DNA of 64,000 nt from Campylorhamphus procurvoides (GCA_013396655.1 WBMV01006289.1:4200342-4264341); one strand, 5' to 3'. Positions 13,170 to 26,470 are shown, counted from the first letter of the stretch. The notes: generated by a model from the letters alone, not told the origin. Numbers and translations are program-made.

Positions 13170-16100
13170 AAAGCTTTTAAATTATTTCTAACTTTATTAT
13201 AACTATTATTTAGACAAATATATAAAAAGAAGGTACAGCTATGGTCATAATGATTATTTCAGGAAATCTAAATTAGTCTTGAATTTTGAATTAGCTTCCT
13301 AGCCCTTTGCTTAGCTTTTTGTGTTTAACAAGTAGGTTAAATACAAACTTCAGTTTTTCTGTAGGACTTCATGGAAAGAAAATCCTTCCCTCTACATCAG
13401 GGACATCTCAGACTGGAAGATCAAACGGTAATTCTGTCCTCTAATTCCATCTTCAGTATGTATTTGTTCTTTCTCTTCTGTTTGCTTTTATTTTATCTGT
13501 TCACTGCATTTTATGGTGGTTGACTCTGAAATGTCACTCTTTATAGTGCTGATGCATCACTGCATAAGAAAATGAAAATAAAAAACAATTCTAGAGTTAT
13601 ACCATCACACCTACAAGTGGTCTTGATATCTGTGTCTTTCTAGATGGAAAAAAATCTAGGAAAATGTAGTAAATGGTAAAAAATACAATTTTCTGTGATT
13701 GTTTACGTTGATAATCATTGCTAACTAAATAATAGGGGAAATGTAGAAAATTCTTGTTCATATGCAAAGTTCTCATCTACTTAGGCTATGAAAAAATAAA
13801 CCAAAATTCTGCAAAAAAACCCCCATCATTATATTGCAACTGGAAGCTGACCAGAGCATATACCAGGTAGTGGTATGAGATGTTTAAATATATTATAAAT
13901 CACAGGCTCTGCAGGGACTTGCAACCTGAAAGGTGGTGAGACCAGGAAGAAGGTGCCTGGGTTAGAAAGACAAGTTAGTGGTGGAAACGGAATGTGTCAG
14001 TCCTTGGCCACCCAGGACCAGCAGTCATATTCCCTCCCTGGTGAATCAGATACCTGTTTGCAAAATGAAAGAGATGAGAATGACATGAAAGAGGATAGAG
14101 TGGAGGAGAAGGCTTCTCTTTTGTAAAGCTAAACACTATTGCATATGAGAAAGTTTTGAAGATGCTTCTCAAAAAATAGAAAATCACAGACTGTGCATCT
14201 TTAGTATCATTGCATTGAGAGTAGCTTTAGAAACAACACAAGATCAGCTGTGAGAGGGCCTGTAACAAGGGCCAGAAACACTTTTTTCATGTGGTGGGAA
14301 AGAAAGATTGAGGGAGATGTAAACTCTGTTATCTAGTCCAGTAAGCAAGCAAGACAGTGGCTTAGTATCTAGAGCAGATTTTAATGGATGAGGTTTCAGA
14401 TATGATGACCCCAGACAAGAAGTTAACAATGATTCCAGTGTGAGGAGAAGGGGTGGATATATTACTTAATATATTAGTTAATAGTCTGGGAAAGGCAGAA
14501 AGATTAATTCCAGAGGGCTTTACAGGAAGAAGCCTCATGACTTCTCTTTGGTCTATGTGCAGATGAGCATAACACAGCAGAAGTTTAAATTTGAAGATAA
14601 AATTAGAAGTAAAAGCAACAGAAAGAGCTGATGGTGATGTTGACTATAATAATGCATGGGGGGAGCTGAAAGGACGTAGAGAAGGATTTGACAGGAAAAA
14701 AATTTGGTGAACATAAGGCAAGAGTATTCTAAATGCCAAGCAACAGCTATGTTTATGTATATAAATGTAATTGAACCATACTCTGATGACAGAGTAACAT
14801 TCAAATAAAATTAGCCAGCAGTTGTAGTGATAGACTGGTTTAGACTAGAACTTGCAATGTTTATATGTTCCTTGGCATAATATTTATACAGAAAACATAG
14901 ACATAATATGGGTATACTGATATAAATATTTCATTTATACTAAAATTTTAAGTAAAAATGTATATTTATTCTAAAAATCTCTTTCTGCTGTAGTCAAATT
15001 TAATATCTTTCTTTTCTCTTTAACATATGCAAGTAATATTAAGGATGTCTGTGTATGATAAATTTTCAGTATGGAATGCTAATAGCTGTCTGTGCATAAG
15101 CTCAGAAATTGGTTTATAGATTTTCCTCTTTTTACTTTTTTCCCCTCTTTGTTGCTTGTTAGGTTTTTTCTAGGTTAATTTAAATATGAACAGATGGAAG
15201 TTCTAAACTAATATTAAACCACTGCTTCAGGGCTAATTACTGTAAAACAGAGTCACAGTCCCAGTCCTGGCAGTGTAAACTTCTCTCTTTACTCATATTC
15301 ACTGGCCTGCAGTTGCCCACGGCGTCTTTAATCAAACCCTCTGGTCTAACCATGAAAGCATCAAATCATAAAATTTTATGAAATACATTTAAAAATAGCA
15401 TGAACATAGTTGAACATGCTACACATTATTTCTATCATAAAAACCAAACAGCATTTAGTCTGCCTTAACAGAAGCATTGCAGTGCTGCATTACAGGAGGA
15501 TTGCATTCCCGGGACAAAACTCCTGTGTAATGAAGGTCTAGAGTGTGGTGTCTGACATGATCAAACTATCAAAACACCATTGAAGCAAAAGGTTATAAAG
15601 AGAAAATATTTCTCATTCATTGTCACTCCTGGGCAGGAGGACATGTAAAAGTGGTAAATCTGTAAGTTAATGCAAAAAGGGACTTGTCAGCTGTGCATAT
15701 ATGTATATAGGTATATAGCAATTGTATGAATTGTTGGACTGAAGCAGGAATGAGTGGCAAATCAAACTGGTAAATCCTTCTTGAAAATAAGTCACATGAA
15801 TGCAGAAAAGGGATGAAGAAGAACCTGTGAACAATGAAATTTGGTATTGTTTTTCAGTTAAAATTCCACAAAATTTCCACTTTTATTATAAAACTCCCTG
15901 GTGTTTTTGGTAAACGGCCTCTTGGCAAGGAAAAGATTAGTGTTGTTAGTAATTTACTCTTTCACTGTTGCTTTATGTTCCTTTCACTCCTCTTTCTCCT
16001 TCCATCACTTTTATGGGCCCAGGTGTTTCCTTCCTTGACATAGCTCAGCTTTACCACTGTGTATGAGCCTCATGATACCCAGAAAAGTAAATAATGCTAT

Positions 16101-17008
16101 TTTGTACCTAACATCCGTAACCTATGACATTTCTGATGAGTTCTTCACCAATTTTGCTTCAATCTTCTGTCCCCAATATGATGAAAGGGAAACAATCTGT
16201 CAAGAAAGAAGTGGGAGATGAGAAAATAGACAGAAAGGAAAAATTGTTGGAGAGCAGTAGCAGAACTTTTACACATTTGTGCAGTTGTAGAAGAGAAAAA
16301 AAGAAATATTGCCAAGCATCAAGAATGACACAGAAGGAGTCTCCCATGGGGTTGTAGCATAGCAGAATGCATAGTATTTTACTTCATTGAGGCTCATTTC
16401 TTAATTCAGCTAGAACTTCGATTTGTTTCTTGGGTAGAAGAAGAAAATAGAGGCAAACGTGACTGACTCACAGCCCCCAGGCATGATTCCATCCCACCAT
16501 TTATATATGAGGTTAAAGAAAGCAGGATCTATTCTTTTAATTAACTATCCTGAAGCAAGGCCTATGTCTGTCCATAGTCTGCTGAATCATGTAGTCCACT
16601 ACATGCATATTGCCAGCAGGGTAGACCCAGTCACTGGGAGAGCAAATTTCTTTTCAGTCCCAAGGCTTTCATTGCTTTCATGAATTGTTATATTCTGCTC
16701 AGGTTGTCTTCTGTCAAAATATACATGGGAAATATTCTGTGACCCCCCTTTATCACCATATCCAAGCTGTTTGGAGTTCTCATCAGTTCATGTAAATGAG
16801 TAAGTAAAAACCCAACACCTCACGTCATCTCCAGTGTTAGGGTTACTTAAGTGAGTTTTGATTTTGCTGAAGGGAAGGACACAAAGTAAATGATTGTTTT
16901 CTGAAGAGATTTTCTATAGAGGTGAGTAAGAAGTTGTAGACAAGTGTTAAGAAAGTTTATGCTGACATTTACTGTTTGATATGAAATTTCTGCTTCTTTC
17001 TTCTGCAG
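13170..17008. other. No gene recognised
   Basis: Unique AT-rich DNA apart from the hairpin at 15488. It is purine-rich around 14560-14720. Frames are 83 codons or fewer. Confidence 0.6.
15488..15532. repeat. Short imperfect hairpin
   Basis: CATTACAGGAG at 15488-15498 pairs with CTCCTGTGTAATG at 15520-15532, with a two-base bulge and a loop of 21 bases. It could fold in RNA or DNA. No precursor miRNA is recognised. Confidence 0.5.
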
Positions 17009-17011
17009 TAG

Positions 17012-17184
17012 GTACCTGTGTGTTTCAGAATTGCAGAAAACTGGGCTGGTTGGACTGTGTGCCTGGAGGAGTGTTCAAAAATGTTACCTGGCCAGGAGTC
17101 ACACTGTCTTCTGACTTTTTACCTTACTCTCTATACCTTTGCAAATGAGGACTATGTCATTTCTCCCGTCCGCTAATTTCTCAG
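17012..17184 (+). other. Candidate exon between splice-site-like sequences
   Basis: TGCTTCTTTCTTCTGCAGTAG before 17012 is a strong acceptor with tandem AGs. CTCAG|GTATGA at 17184/17185 is a fair donor. If the second AG is used, the frame from GTA at 17012 is open for 54 codons (VPVCFRIAENWAGWTVCLEE... ending ISPVR) to TAA at 17174-17176, just before the donor. If the first AG is used, TAG is in frame at once. The stop lies only 8 bases before the donor. The peptide is not recognised. A noncoding RNA exon or chance remain likely. Confidence 0.17.
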
Positions 17185-18339
17185 GTATGACCTGCCTCTG
17201 CATGTGCTAACTGCAGCTATCTGTGGAACAGAGAAACCCTGAGCACCTTTCAAACACTCAGGTCCTCTGTTGCAGTCCCTCACACATGCAGATTCTGTAA
17301 CAGCAGCACAAAGGCTCAGCGCAGGGAGGGTGGTTCATCAAAGCCTGAAAATCTGCAGCATCTTTCTTGCTTTTTGATCCTTTGTGTCAGATACTGAGTA
17401 CTGACATGGCCTGTGCTTCAGAATCTAGGAAAATTAGAGACCAGTGTTCACATAGGTCCTTCTACAAAATTGGTGTTCCAAAAGTGGGCTGAAAATATGA
17501 CTCTATGCATCTGTCCACGTGACTAGGAGATGCATCTTTAAATATGGTGCTCCTTGTTTTCTGAATCAGGGTCTGCTCAGCTAGTTCTAGTGTGTTAATA
17601 TATAAGCCTGTTAGAGAACATGAATGGAAGTAATTTTGCTGATTTATTTAGGGCTGGTGTCAGGCCCCAACTGTTTATAGTGACATCTATCACAGTTGCC
17701 TTTTCCGATTTAAGTATCTTAGCTGAGATCTTTTAAAAAAATCTGCAGATCTGATGTAATCTCCAATATTAAGCAATAGTTTCTCCTAAGGCATTGGAAT
17801 TTATGCTCATGTTTTGAAAAGCAAACTTTTTTGTCTTACTGAGAACATGTCAATAAGCCAATGTATGGAAAGAGCACAACATGAAACCTGGTTCATTAGG
17901 CAAAAGCTGAAGGAAAGACTGTAAGTACAGGTCGAGCACTCAGTCAGCCTGTCTCTGTTAGATCTCCTATTTTTCTAGCAATCTCTGGCTAATGATGTTA
18001 CTAAGCTAGAGTTTGGTGTTTAGTAAAATTTGGTGAGTTTTTCTGCAAACAGTGCTATTAAAAAAAACCCCAGCAAAATCAATGAATTCATGCTTTGTGA
18101 CTCAAGAATATTGTGGAGCAGTGAACTTCTCTATTTACTTATGTGTTCTGTGTGACAAGTACTTTGAATTGTTTTGTATTTCTTGCTTCGCTGTGTAATG
18201 CTATGCTCCCTATTATTTTGCTATAAAAGTGATATAAAATAGTTATATATCATTGTTCTGTTCTATTAATTTATCAGCTTTCTATCATATTTATCCTGGG
18301 ATGTTTCTTATCCAAATTAAAGTATTCTATTTTATTTAG
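17185..18339. other. No gene recognised
   Basis: Unique sequence leading into the old LINE. Part of its right end may belong to the LINE 3' region, but I cannot trace it. Confidence 0.5.
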
Positions 18340-19265
18340 ACCCTCCTTTCACAGAAGGTGATCCATTAGTTCTAATCATAATTGTCAGTCTTCATTAAAT
18401 CTTCTTAATTCTGCTGTATCTTTTTTAAGGTGGAGAGAACCACCATTCATGCAATACTCAAGGATACAGGTAAACCAAGGGATGATGCAGTGATCCTAGT
18501 GGCAATTTCTGGCTAGTTCTTTGATTCTGTTTGAACAATTCATAATCATCATCTTCCATTTTTTTAAATAACCCTTTCATTGAGTTCCTACAATATTGTT
18601 AGTGCCCACAATAAGATTTCTTTTGTGTGTACTGGTTAATTTAGATGCCATTAGTGTATCCATGTGGTTAAAATTTTTATTCTTCTAGATATATTACTTT
18701 TGAATTTATCAATGTTGAACTTTATCTGCCTTTTATCTTTCACTCACTCTGTATCATAAGATCCTTTTGAGCTTGTTGCACATATTGTGATTAGTACCTT
18801 GAATAATTTTAGCACATCAGCAGTCTTCATCCTCTCACTACATAGGACCTTTCTGCATCATTAATAAATATGTTGAGGGACACCAATTCTTTTACAGATA
18901 CCTGTAGATCTCCATAGCTAACTCCCTTCCACCCATTATGCGAAGTGATCTTTTGTTATCAGTTACATATTAATTTGGGGATTTTTCTTTTTACCATTGA
19001 AGAACTTACACGGCATTAAGTGTTTCCCAGTAAAAACTGTAAATGTCGTTTTCAAAATTCCTGTAAACTCAATCCACAAGTTTGTCTTTCATGTGCCTGT
19101 GGCCTCCCTAAAGAAATTCTAATTGGTTTGTGTGATACAATTTTTCTGTATTAAAAAAATATACTGTCTTTTCTGCACTGTATCATATGTATCAAGGCAT
19201 TTTCTACCTCAGCATATTATTAAAATTTCTGCCTGATGTTACAGTAAGGATGCTGGCAATGATTC
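18340..19265 (-). mobile_element. Ancient CR1/L3-type LINE fragment, reverse transcriptase region of ORF2, decayed
   Basis: The plus strand reads as the antisense of a CR1/L3-type LINE ORF2; the LINE sense strand is minus. Translating the minus strand gives family remnants in the right order from right to left. LNIFIND at 18856-18876 is the conserved FNIFIND block of the reverse transcriptase. KTADVLKLF at 18801-18827 stands where the catalytic FADDTKL motif belongs, with the second Asp replaced by Val. LEYC at 18451-18462, followed by LHLKKDTAEL, is the C-terminal block that in intact elements reads close to LEYC...KKDI..LE. Stops and frameshifts break the frame throughout and no 5' or 3' end of the element is visible, so it cannot move. 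Both limits are approximate. Such old copies are shared across amniotes and are sometimes conserved for other reasons. Confidence 0.82.
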
Positions 19266-22200
19266 TGCTGAGAACACAGATGAGCTATAAATGCACATTT
19301 AGGACCCTGCTATCAATTTGTTCTACACCCCCCTATATGTATGTTGGTGTTCCCACATTCAACACCTGAAACTTATTATGTGACAAATATAAATATTTGA
19401 CCACAGACTGGAGAATGTATTTCTTTATAAAAGATAACACACATTTAAGATGAAACATGACAATGGTTATTTGGGAAAGTCTGTCTTCCCTTATAATATC
19501 TAATTGAGATTAACAAACTGGAGATTACAGATTATTTTACTGATTATGAAGATAAACCTAAAAATACAAAGTTCAGGAAATGAAAATCACCCTTTGTTTT
19601 TTGGCCTTCTTTTGATATTTGATGAAAATGTACTCCTTAAGTGTAGCATATCCACCGCAGCCCTGTTGACCCAACCTAGCTGAAAAAAATAACAAAATCA
19701 CATTACTCATGACTTTTCCTTGGTTTACTTGAGGTACAACCGTATAAACCTAAAAGGCAGCATTAATCAAGAAACAGAGCTCAGCACTGAACTCAGGAAA
19801 CATAGTAAATCATTCTTGTTCCAAAGGCTACATCTAATACTGTCTAAGGCTTTTTGAAATTATTTTATTTAAAATTCCTTCATCTCTTCGAGGTAACTCT
19901 TACTTTGAGGTGAATTGCATTCTATGGACATAAAAGGATGTGGTTTATAGGAATGCATAAAAATTATTGAAATCAGATGTATGTATTCCAAATATATACT
20001 CGTGCGTACTCAGATATAGAATATGTTTATCCTAGCAAAAATAGAATGAACTACAAATGTTTCCAAAGCACAAATAAAGTTAATGTGATAAAATGTGATG
20101 TGACTGTAATTTGGTAATAAATAACTCTAACATCACTGTAAAATATAAGAAGTAAAACGATCAAATAGCTTGTAGACTTTATCTATGAAACAGAAAGTTG
20201 ATTATATTGTCTTATTTATTTTCATCTTCTAACCTGTCAGAATAGCATTATGGCCTTTTGAAGATGTATTCTTGAATAAGAGTCAATATAAACCAAACTG
20301 TCTGGGATTATATATCTTTAGCTAAATGGATGCAATATGATACAGATCATTAACTCTAAACACCTCATCCATTCATCTTTACAACATACATACTGAGGTT
20401 GCTGGATGAGAAATGTTACTGAGGGTATAGACCATTTTTAACAGTGATAGAATAGTAAAATGAGTTTAAAAAATCAAGTTCCTGTGAACTTTGTGTGAAA
20501 TATTTTTCAGTTTAAATAACATTTGCTACATATACCTCTTCTCACAAATGGTTAGTATATATCACCCTGAAATGTAAAATGTGGGTACATTTACTTTGAA
20601 GTAATGAAAAAACAGAGTGGAGTGTTGTTTTATTTTCCTGGTGTGTTATACATTATATTGTTCTTTTTGTCTTCCCACAAAGATGACTCCTGTAATACAA
20701 GGAAACAGTTCTCTAGCATATTACTATCTTCACCTAATCATGATAACTTACAGTATGTCATTGCTATTGCCTACAATTCATATTAAGATAAATCTCACAA
20801 CCTTCCAAGGAAAGGAAAGATCATATTTTTAGGCTTCTTAGGCCACATTTCTCTTTCACAGATAAAAATTTACTTGGTTTCAAAAAACCTCCGAGTGCTT
20901 TCAAAATATAGATTTGCAACTGTGGTATATTGTTAAAATTTAGTACAGCTTTTATAAGTATAAGTACTTCACAACTGTATTTTATAATGGAAAGCATAAT
21001 CTACTTTTATAGATTACCCTGCAAACTTTATGCTCACTGTACCAATTTATTCAGATTTCTTATCATGACTGTAAAAGCATTTGTTCCTTTCTAGCTAAGG
21101 TTAAATAAATGAAAGGGAAGATTCTGCTACTAAGGTTAATGAAATAATACAAAATATTAGAATAAATTACAGCAAGAAGGAGAAAAGATGTAAGTTGTTT
21201 TACTAATAAAAAAACACTGTAGGATGCAGTTGCAAAAAGAGATCATGGTCAAAACATTATTCATGGAGAAAAAATAGCAGTTGGTATGTCAGGAGTTTAC
21301 TGGAAAACTACCAGCTGGATTTGAAATCAATGTTATTATATCATTTTATTGAGGTTACATTTGAAGGATCATTTTCAGCAATGGAACTGAGAGTTTCTCA
21401 GCACTACTGGAGAGAACAACGATTGATCCAAAATATGTACAGTTACTGGTTTTCCAATTGTTTCCAATAAAATATTACGCATAACCATGTTGAGATTTCC
21501 TTTGAAAGCCTTTGAATACTAACAGCTATTGTCTGCAGTTATTTTTGTGTGCTTTATAGTGCAAACATTGATATAACTATTTCAAATGCCAATGATATTT
21601 AAGCTACATGTTTAATTGCTAAAGATAGCTGTGTTAACAATTCATAATATTTTTTTACTGTAACTCCATTATATTTCTCCTTATAAAGTTATTTTCTTTT
21701 GTCAAAGCAAAGATTGAAAACCCTTCTCCTCTTGGTATGGAACTGAGGTATCCTGAAAAATCTGTCTCAGTTTGCCCAATAACATTCACACAACAAATCT
21801 TGACCTGTCAGTATCAGATTTAGCTGTTTGGCCTTTGCTCCCCTTTTCTTGCCTCAGCATGACACTAGGATTTTATGTGTTTGTTGAGAAGCTTTTTAGC
21901 TCCTTCTTTTTTTATTATTTGTGCTAAATACTCACGGGAACATATTTCCTATATTTATTCCCTTCCTCACAAGCAATGTGGAATGTTAGAAAAAGGGTTG
22001 GTCAATAGATTGGCCCATCTCCTGTCTGTAAGTATTGTCATCAGTGAATGTTAAAAAGTTGGAAGAGTGTCAGGAGTAAGAGATGGAAGATGGGTGTGAG
22101 GAAAAGAATAGGGGAACAGGAAGATGATTTTTTGAAATCCATATAATTTCAGTGAGGCACAGTGTCTCACAGCCAGATCAGCTTATCCAAAAGGACGCTA

Positions 22201-24402
22201 ACTACCGACACAATAGTGGGAGTAAATATTCCAACATTTACTGTAGGCTATATTTCATCCAATGCACCTTGAATGTCCAGGCCACAGTGCCATATGGAAC
22301 AAGGATTCATGAAATTCAGAGTTGTGCATGAAGACAGTACAGTGCTCAGCAGCAAGTGAAGTTAGAATCTGTTGTAGGATAATGGATACCTGTCTAAACC
22401 GAGGTTATTTCTGTCCAAACTGCATGTAACTACAGTTATCTTTTACATTATCATTCATGAAGCATTCTTTAAAAGAAAAAGTAGTACATATGTCTCACAC
22501 TTCAATGAAAATGTTCAAACATACCCAAAATAGCAAAGTTAGACTTTCTGGTTTTTGTCCAGGTGCTTGGATACTGTTTTGTCCATCATTTGCTGCTCAT
22601 ATCAGACAACATCAAGTCTTATGAGAGTAACCTCTGCCATGCTTTGCAGAATCACTGCATGGAGGTTTTTAAGCATGTATCCCTGAAACAGAAGAGCCCC
22701 AAGTACATCTCATTTATACAAAACCTCTAAAAGTTACTTGCAATTTAAATCCCAGACAGCAATAATTAAAATAACTGCATGAGGGTTTTTCAGTGTTCAT
22801 TTGCATTCTTTCATATTACCTTTTGTCTCTCTTGTTTCTATGCTGTATATTTGCAAGTGAAATCCCTCTTTATTAATAGAGTCTTTACTTTTCAAAGAAC
22901 CTCTTGGATTTCCCTAGTGTAAGGATTTAATAATAACAATAAGAGTGATGGTTAGGGTTACAAAAATGCCTTTTCTAACCTCAAAGCATTTCTTCCCATT
23001 GGCAGATAGGAAAAAATAATCATGGCACCTAATGGCAGAGAACAGGTAAATCTTCAAACCTCATGGCTCTATTGTACTCCCTCATATCATCTGCTGCTAA
23101 TATTTAATCCTTTCAAAAATCTTTTGACTGGCTCTTTCTTCTCCTCTGAGCTTCATTTTCCTAAATCTTTTCATGCCTTTTGATACAGTTAAGAAGATTA
23201 GACAGACTAAGGAGCAAAATTTCTTTCTTTCTTTTTTTTTTTCTTCAACACATGAAGACTTCAGGGTATCTCTTAAGAACAAGCTATTTTCTGAAATTAC
23301 GGTGATTATGTCAGCAGTCTGTACAGCCACGTGGCACTTAACTCCTAATGCGTTGTCCATTTATCTGAAGGAGTCATTCCCTGGAGTTCACTGGGGTTGG
23401 GACCAGGCCCTTTCCATTCATTACTCCCCACACTTCATCATTTCTTAACTAAATGGAAGAGAAGTGGTCCAAGCACCAGTGCCATGAGATACTGAATTTC
23501 TACCAAAGATATATAAAAAGAACATCTGTTCAATCCTTCATCATGTCTGAGGCTCCCAGCAGTGGTGTTTTTAGCACATAAAAAAACGTGCTGCTTTTTT
23601 CACAGAAGGTGACCATGAGGCTTTAGAGCTGGCCTAGGTGTCTGACACAGAGGAGAGCTTCTCCCAAGAGAGCCACTGGCTTCCTCTTCATCATATGCAG
23701 AAAATTGCCTGGGCAACAGCTACAAAAAAGAAGGGGAGCTTAAAAAGGTTAATTCCCTTAATTTTACCTCCAGGCTACAACAGCTTGAGCACTGAATGCT
23801 GCTGTCCTCCATGCCTGCAGTTGGCCCAGAGCTGTGCTGGAGGATCTGCAGTGCACTCTCTTTAGGAGTCTCTGAATTACGACTTCTGAAAAGTGCTGCT
23901 CCCCCACGTGCACCACATGTTGAATTGTCCCATGCTCTGTGTATTTCTGTGTCACAAGAAAGGAAGGTAATGATAACCTTAGGGAAAAAAAAAATTGTTC
24001 TTATAGCACAGAATGGTGGAGGAAAAACTGTTGGAAGGCAATAGACATATCGTTTCAGGATTTCAGTTTGTGCTTCAGCCCAAATTTCTGTCTAACCTTG
24101 GCCAAACCCAGTTCCTCTGCTTTTGGGCTTCAGACAAGAGTATAAAATCTCAAAGGTAATCTGGAAAATCTGTTAAAGACTCTGAGACATGCTTGTGCAA
24201 ATAAAGGCCCTAAAAGTGTTTAGCTAGACAGTACACTTTCAATAAATATTAATTTAAAGGTTTCTTTCCGTTTTTATGACAGTTCACTCATATTTGGACT
24301 CCAAAGTGTAGACAAGGCAGATGCCTGCCTGTTCACAAATGTTTTGTTCTTCTGGTTTCAAAAATCCCACAGAGTGGGAGTTAAGGTTTGCATATAAGAG
24401 GT
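19266..24402. other. No gene recognised
   Basis: Very AT-rich up to about 22 kb, then mixed. The stretch 23630-23960 is somewhat GC-richer, with overlapping short frames on both strands. No known protein or repeat is seen beyond the microsatellite at 23219. Confidence 0.6.
23219..23246 (+). repeat. CTTT/poly-T microsatellite
   Basis: TTTCTTTCTTTC followed by eleven T and TTCTTC. A short pyrimidine simple repeat. Confidence 0.7.
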
Positions 24403-24452
24403 TCACAGAATCACGGAATATGCCGAGTTGGAAGAGGTTCTGTAGGACAGTA
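24403..24452 (-). mobile_element. CR1 retroposon 3' tail fragment
   Basis: CACAGAATCACGGAATATG followed by GAGTTGGAAGAGGTTCTGTA is the complement of the CR1 3' end, which in birds reads ...TTCCAACCC...ATTCTGTGATTCT. CR1 copies are usually truncated at the 5' side, and only about 50 bp can be recognised here. The LINE sense strand is minus. The 8-base terminal repeats are diverged. Confidence 0.68.
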
Positions 24453-26357
24453 AAGCTTAGCAAACTTTCTTGTATTAGCATATTAATCCTGATAATGCAA
24501 CTGCAAGCCTATGGCCTGAAATTTCTAAGTGGTGAAGGGGGCCTAGATCCCTTACGTTGTGTGATTTAAACCCATCAAAAATGGTTGGATTTTCAGTATG
24601 TTTAGTACCTACAGTTCCGACTAGATTAAGCTTCATTAACTTATCAAAAGACACAGCGGGAATCTCAGCACCAATAGTAGAACTAAAGGATTCTTGCCAG
24701 CCCATACAGCATTCATGCCACTGATCTCTTACTACAGTGGAGCTTGATAGCAGGAGAAGTTCAGCATACACTGAAGATCTTAAGCATAAATAATGGAGAG
24801 AAAATGAGATTTTGAGTTGATTGGAGTCAGTGGCTGTATTGATCACAATTCTACTAGGCCTTTGTTTAAGCCTTTGGGATTGTTTCCCCTGTGCAGTAAG
24901 CACTTACCTGCCCTTAGTAGTCAATAATCTTTACAGAGTATGCAAATACTCTTCAAATTGCTAGAGTGACATGAAATAACAGAATACAATCACACCCCTG
25001 CAATGAAGAATTGAAGGATAGAGCAAAGAGAGTGTTGTTCCCTGTGGAAAGAAACGGGTTAAAGTATTTATATGCCTACTACAGGAGAGTATTCCTGTAC
25101 CAGAAGCAAGGATGCAATCACAGTAAAATTGAAAAAGGAAGGATACTGAGCAATAATGTACAGAAGTAACTGGAAAAGAAATCTGCAACATCCCACAGGA
25201 GGATGGTAATCAAAGTAGGTTAAACAATTAAATGTTTTTATTTTTGCCATATTTAAAAAGTGAGAAATTAAGTTAGAATGACCTCAACATATTTTGCAAA
25301 GGGCAGTGCTGTTGGAATGGAATACCAATGATTCAAGAATGCTACTAATGTTTGTGATATCCACACTGATGACAAGTTCTCTACAGTATACACACTGTTG
25401 GAATATCATTAATGGTAGAGCATACAACATTCTAAGATGAAATTTATAGAATGTTCAGACATTTTGATTTTATTTTAATATTGCTAATCATAGATCTTTC
25501 AAACAAATGTGATTAGTTAGACTATGTGTTACATATTTAAATCACCACTACTCCTCTATTTCACAGTAACTAAGAGCTCTGGGCAATAATAAAATGTGAG
25601 TAATGACCCTTTCCATTTCAGCTGTGTAAGCAAGAGGTAGAAATGCTCACTGTTTATGAGAAAATTGTGATTGGGGAAATGAAAAAGCAGTAATTGTTCT
25701 GCATTAAGTAAACAAAGGAAACTGTCATATTTTAATGCACTCTCCATTTTATTACAGCTCAGTCAGATATTCTAATCAACTGTGACAGGAATTGAATGAA
25801 TTGGAGCACCCAAAGGTGCTGTTTATTAATTTATCATAGCAAATAATGATGGTGTGTCAAAACAAATTATGTCACTTTACATGTTGTATGTCTTTGTATT
25901 AGAATACCAGTAGCAAAAGAGTATTGTTCACATCTCCTTTTCAAAGTTAAGCCATCCATGTGTTGTCAGGTTTTGTTTCCCTCCCTCTTCACTGTAATTT
26001 CAATTAAACATAGGGTAACTATATAGGCAGACAAAAATAGACACTCATGCATATGTTTTCCCAGAACCACCCCCAGACTCTTGTCTTCATACTCTTTTGG
26101 GTCTGCACTGATATAGTTACATTCTGTGGACATTATCTGTTTTATATAATGTTAGTGCTTCGAAACCCCACCAGAGTTTGCTTTTCAGGTGGAGATTACA
26201 TATGTATGTGTCTAGATTAGCAGTACATATGTATTATATATACACATATGTGTATGTACACAGGTATCTTAAATTCATAAAATAAAAAAATGTTCTGAAA
26301 GCTAAGGGATGGCCATCTCTAAGGGTAGACTGACAGGATTAATTTCTTTTCCTCCCT
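24453..26357. other. No gene recognised
   Basis: Contains the longest open frame of the window (minus strand, 24475-24903, GTG start), judged to be chance. The rest is unique AT-rich DNA. Confidence 0.6.
26223..26259. repeat. AT-rich imperfect palindrome (TA/TG dinucleotides)
   Basis: A 37-bp stretch that starts GTACATATGTA and ends ACATATGTGTATGTAC, made of alternating purine and pyrimidine. It behaves as a simple repeat and could extrude a cruciform. Confidence 0.55.
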
Positions 26358-26470
26358 GAGGACCAAAACACGAAACCTTAAGTGATTTGCCCAGTGCCTG
26401 AAAGTAATGTGATGTCACCAAGAGGAACATAACCTAACACTCCAGGCCTCAACTGTTTCACCCTATTTTT
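26358..26470 (-). mobile_element. Possible MIR-like (CORE) SINE remnant
   Basis: The stretch CCTTAAGTGATTTGCCCAGT, followed by spaced matches through AGAGGAACATAACC and CCAGGCCTC, resembles the antisense of MIR-type SINEs (AGGTTAAGTGACTTGCCCAAGGTCAC...). The SINE sense strand would be minus. Such remnants are old and rare in birds. An L3 or other ancient tail could give a similar match. No target duplication is visible. Confidence 0.4.

Noticed and set aside
22951..22966. Single TTAGGG (also near 16835) as telomeric repeat
   Set aside because: One unit only, expected by chance.
24475..24903. 142-codon minus-strand frame, longest in the window
   Set aside because: It begins at GTG, has no recognisable domain, and its low end lies close to a CR1 tail. 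Length is within chance for 64 kb read in six frames.
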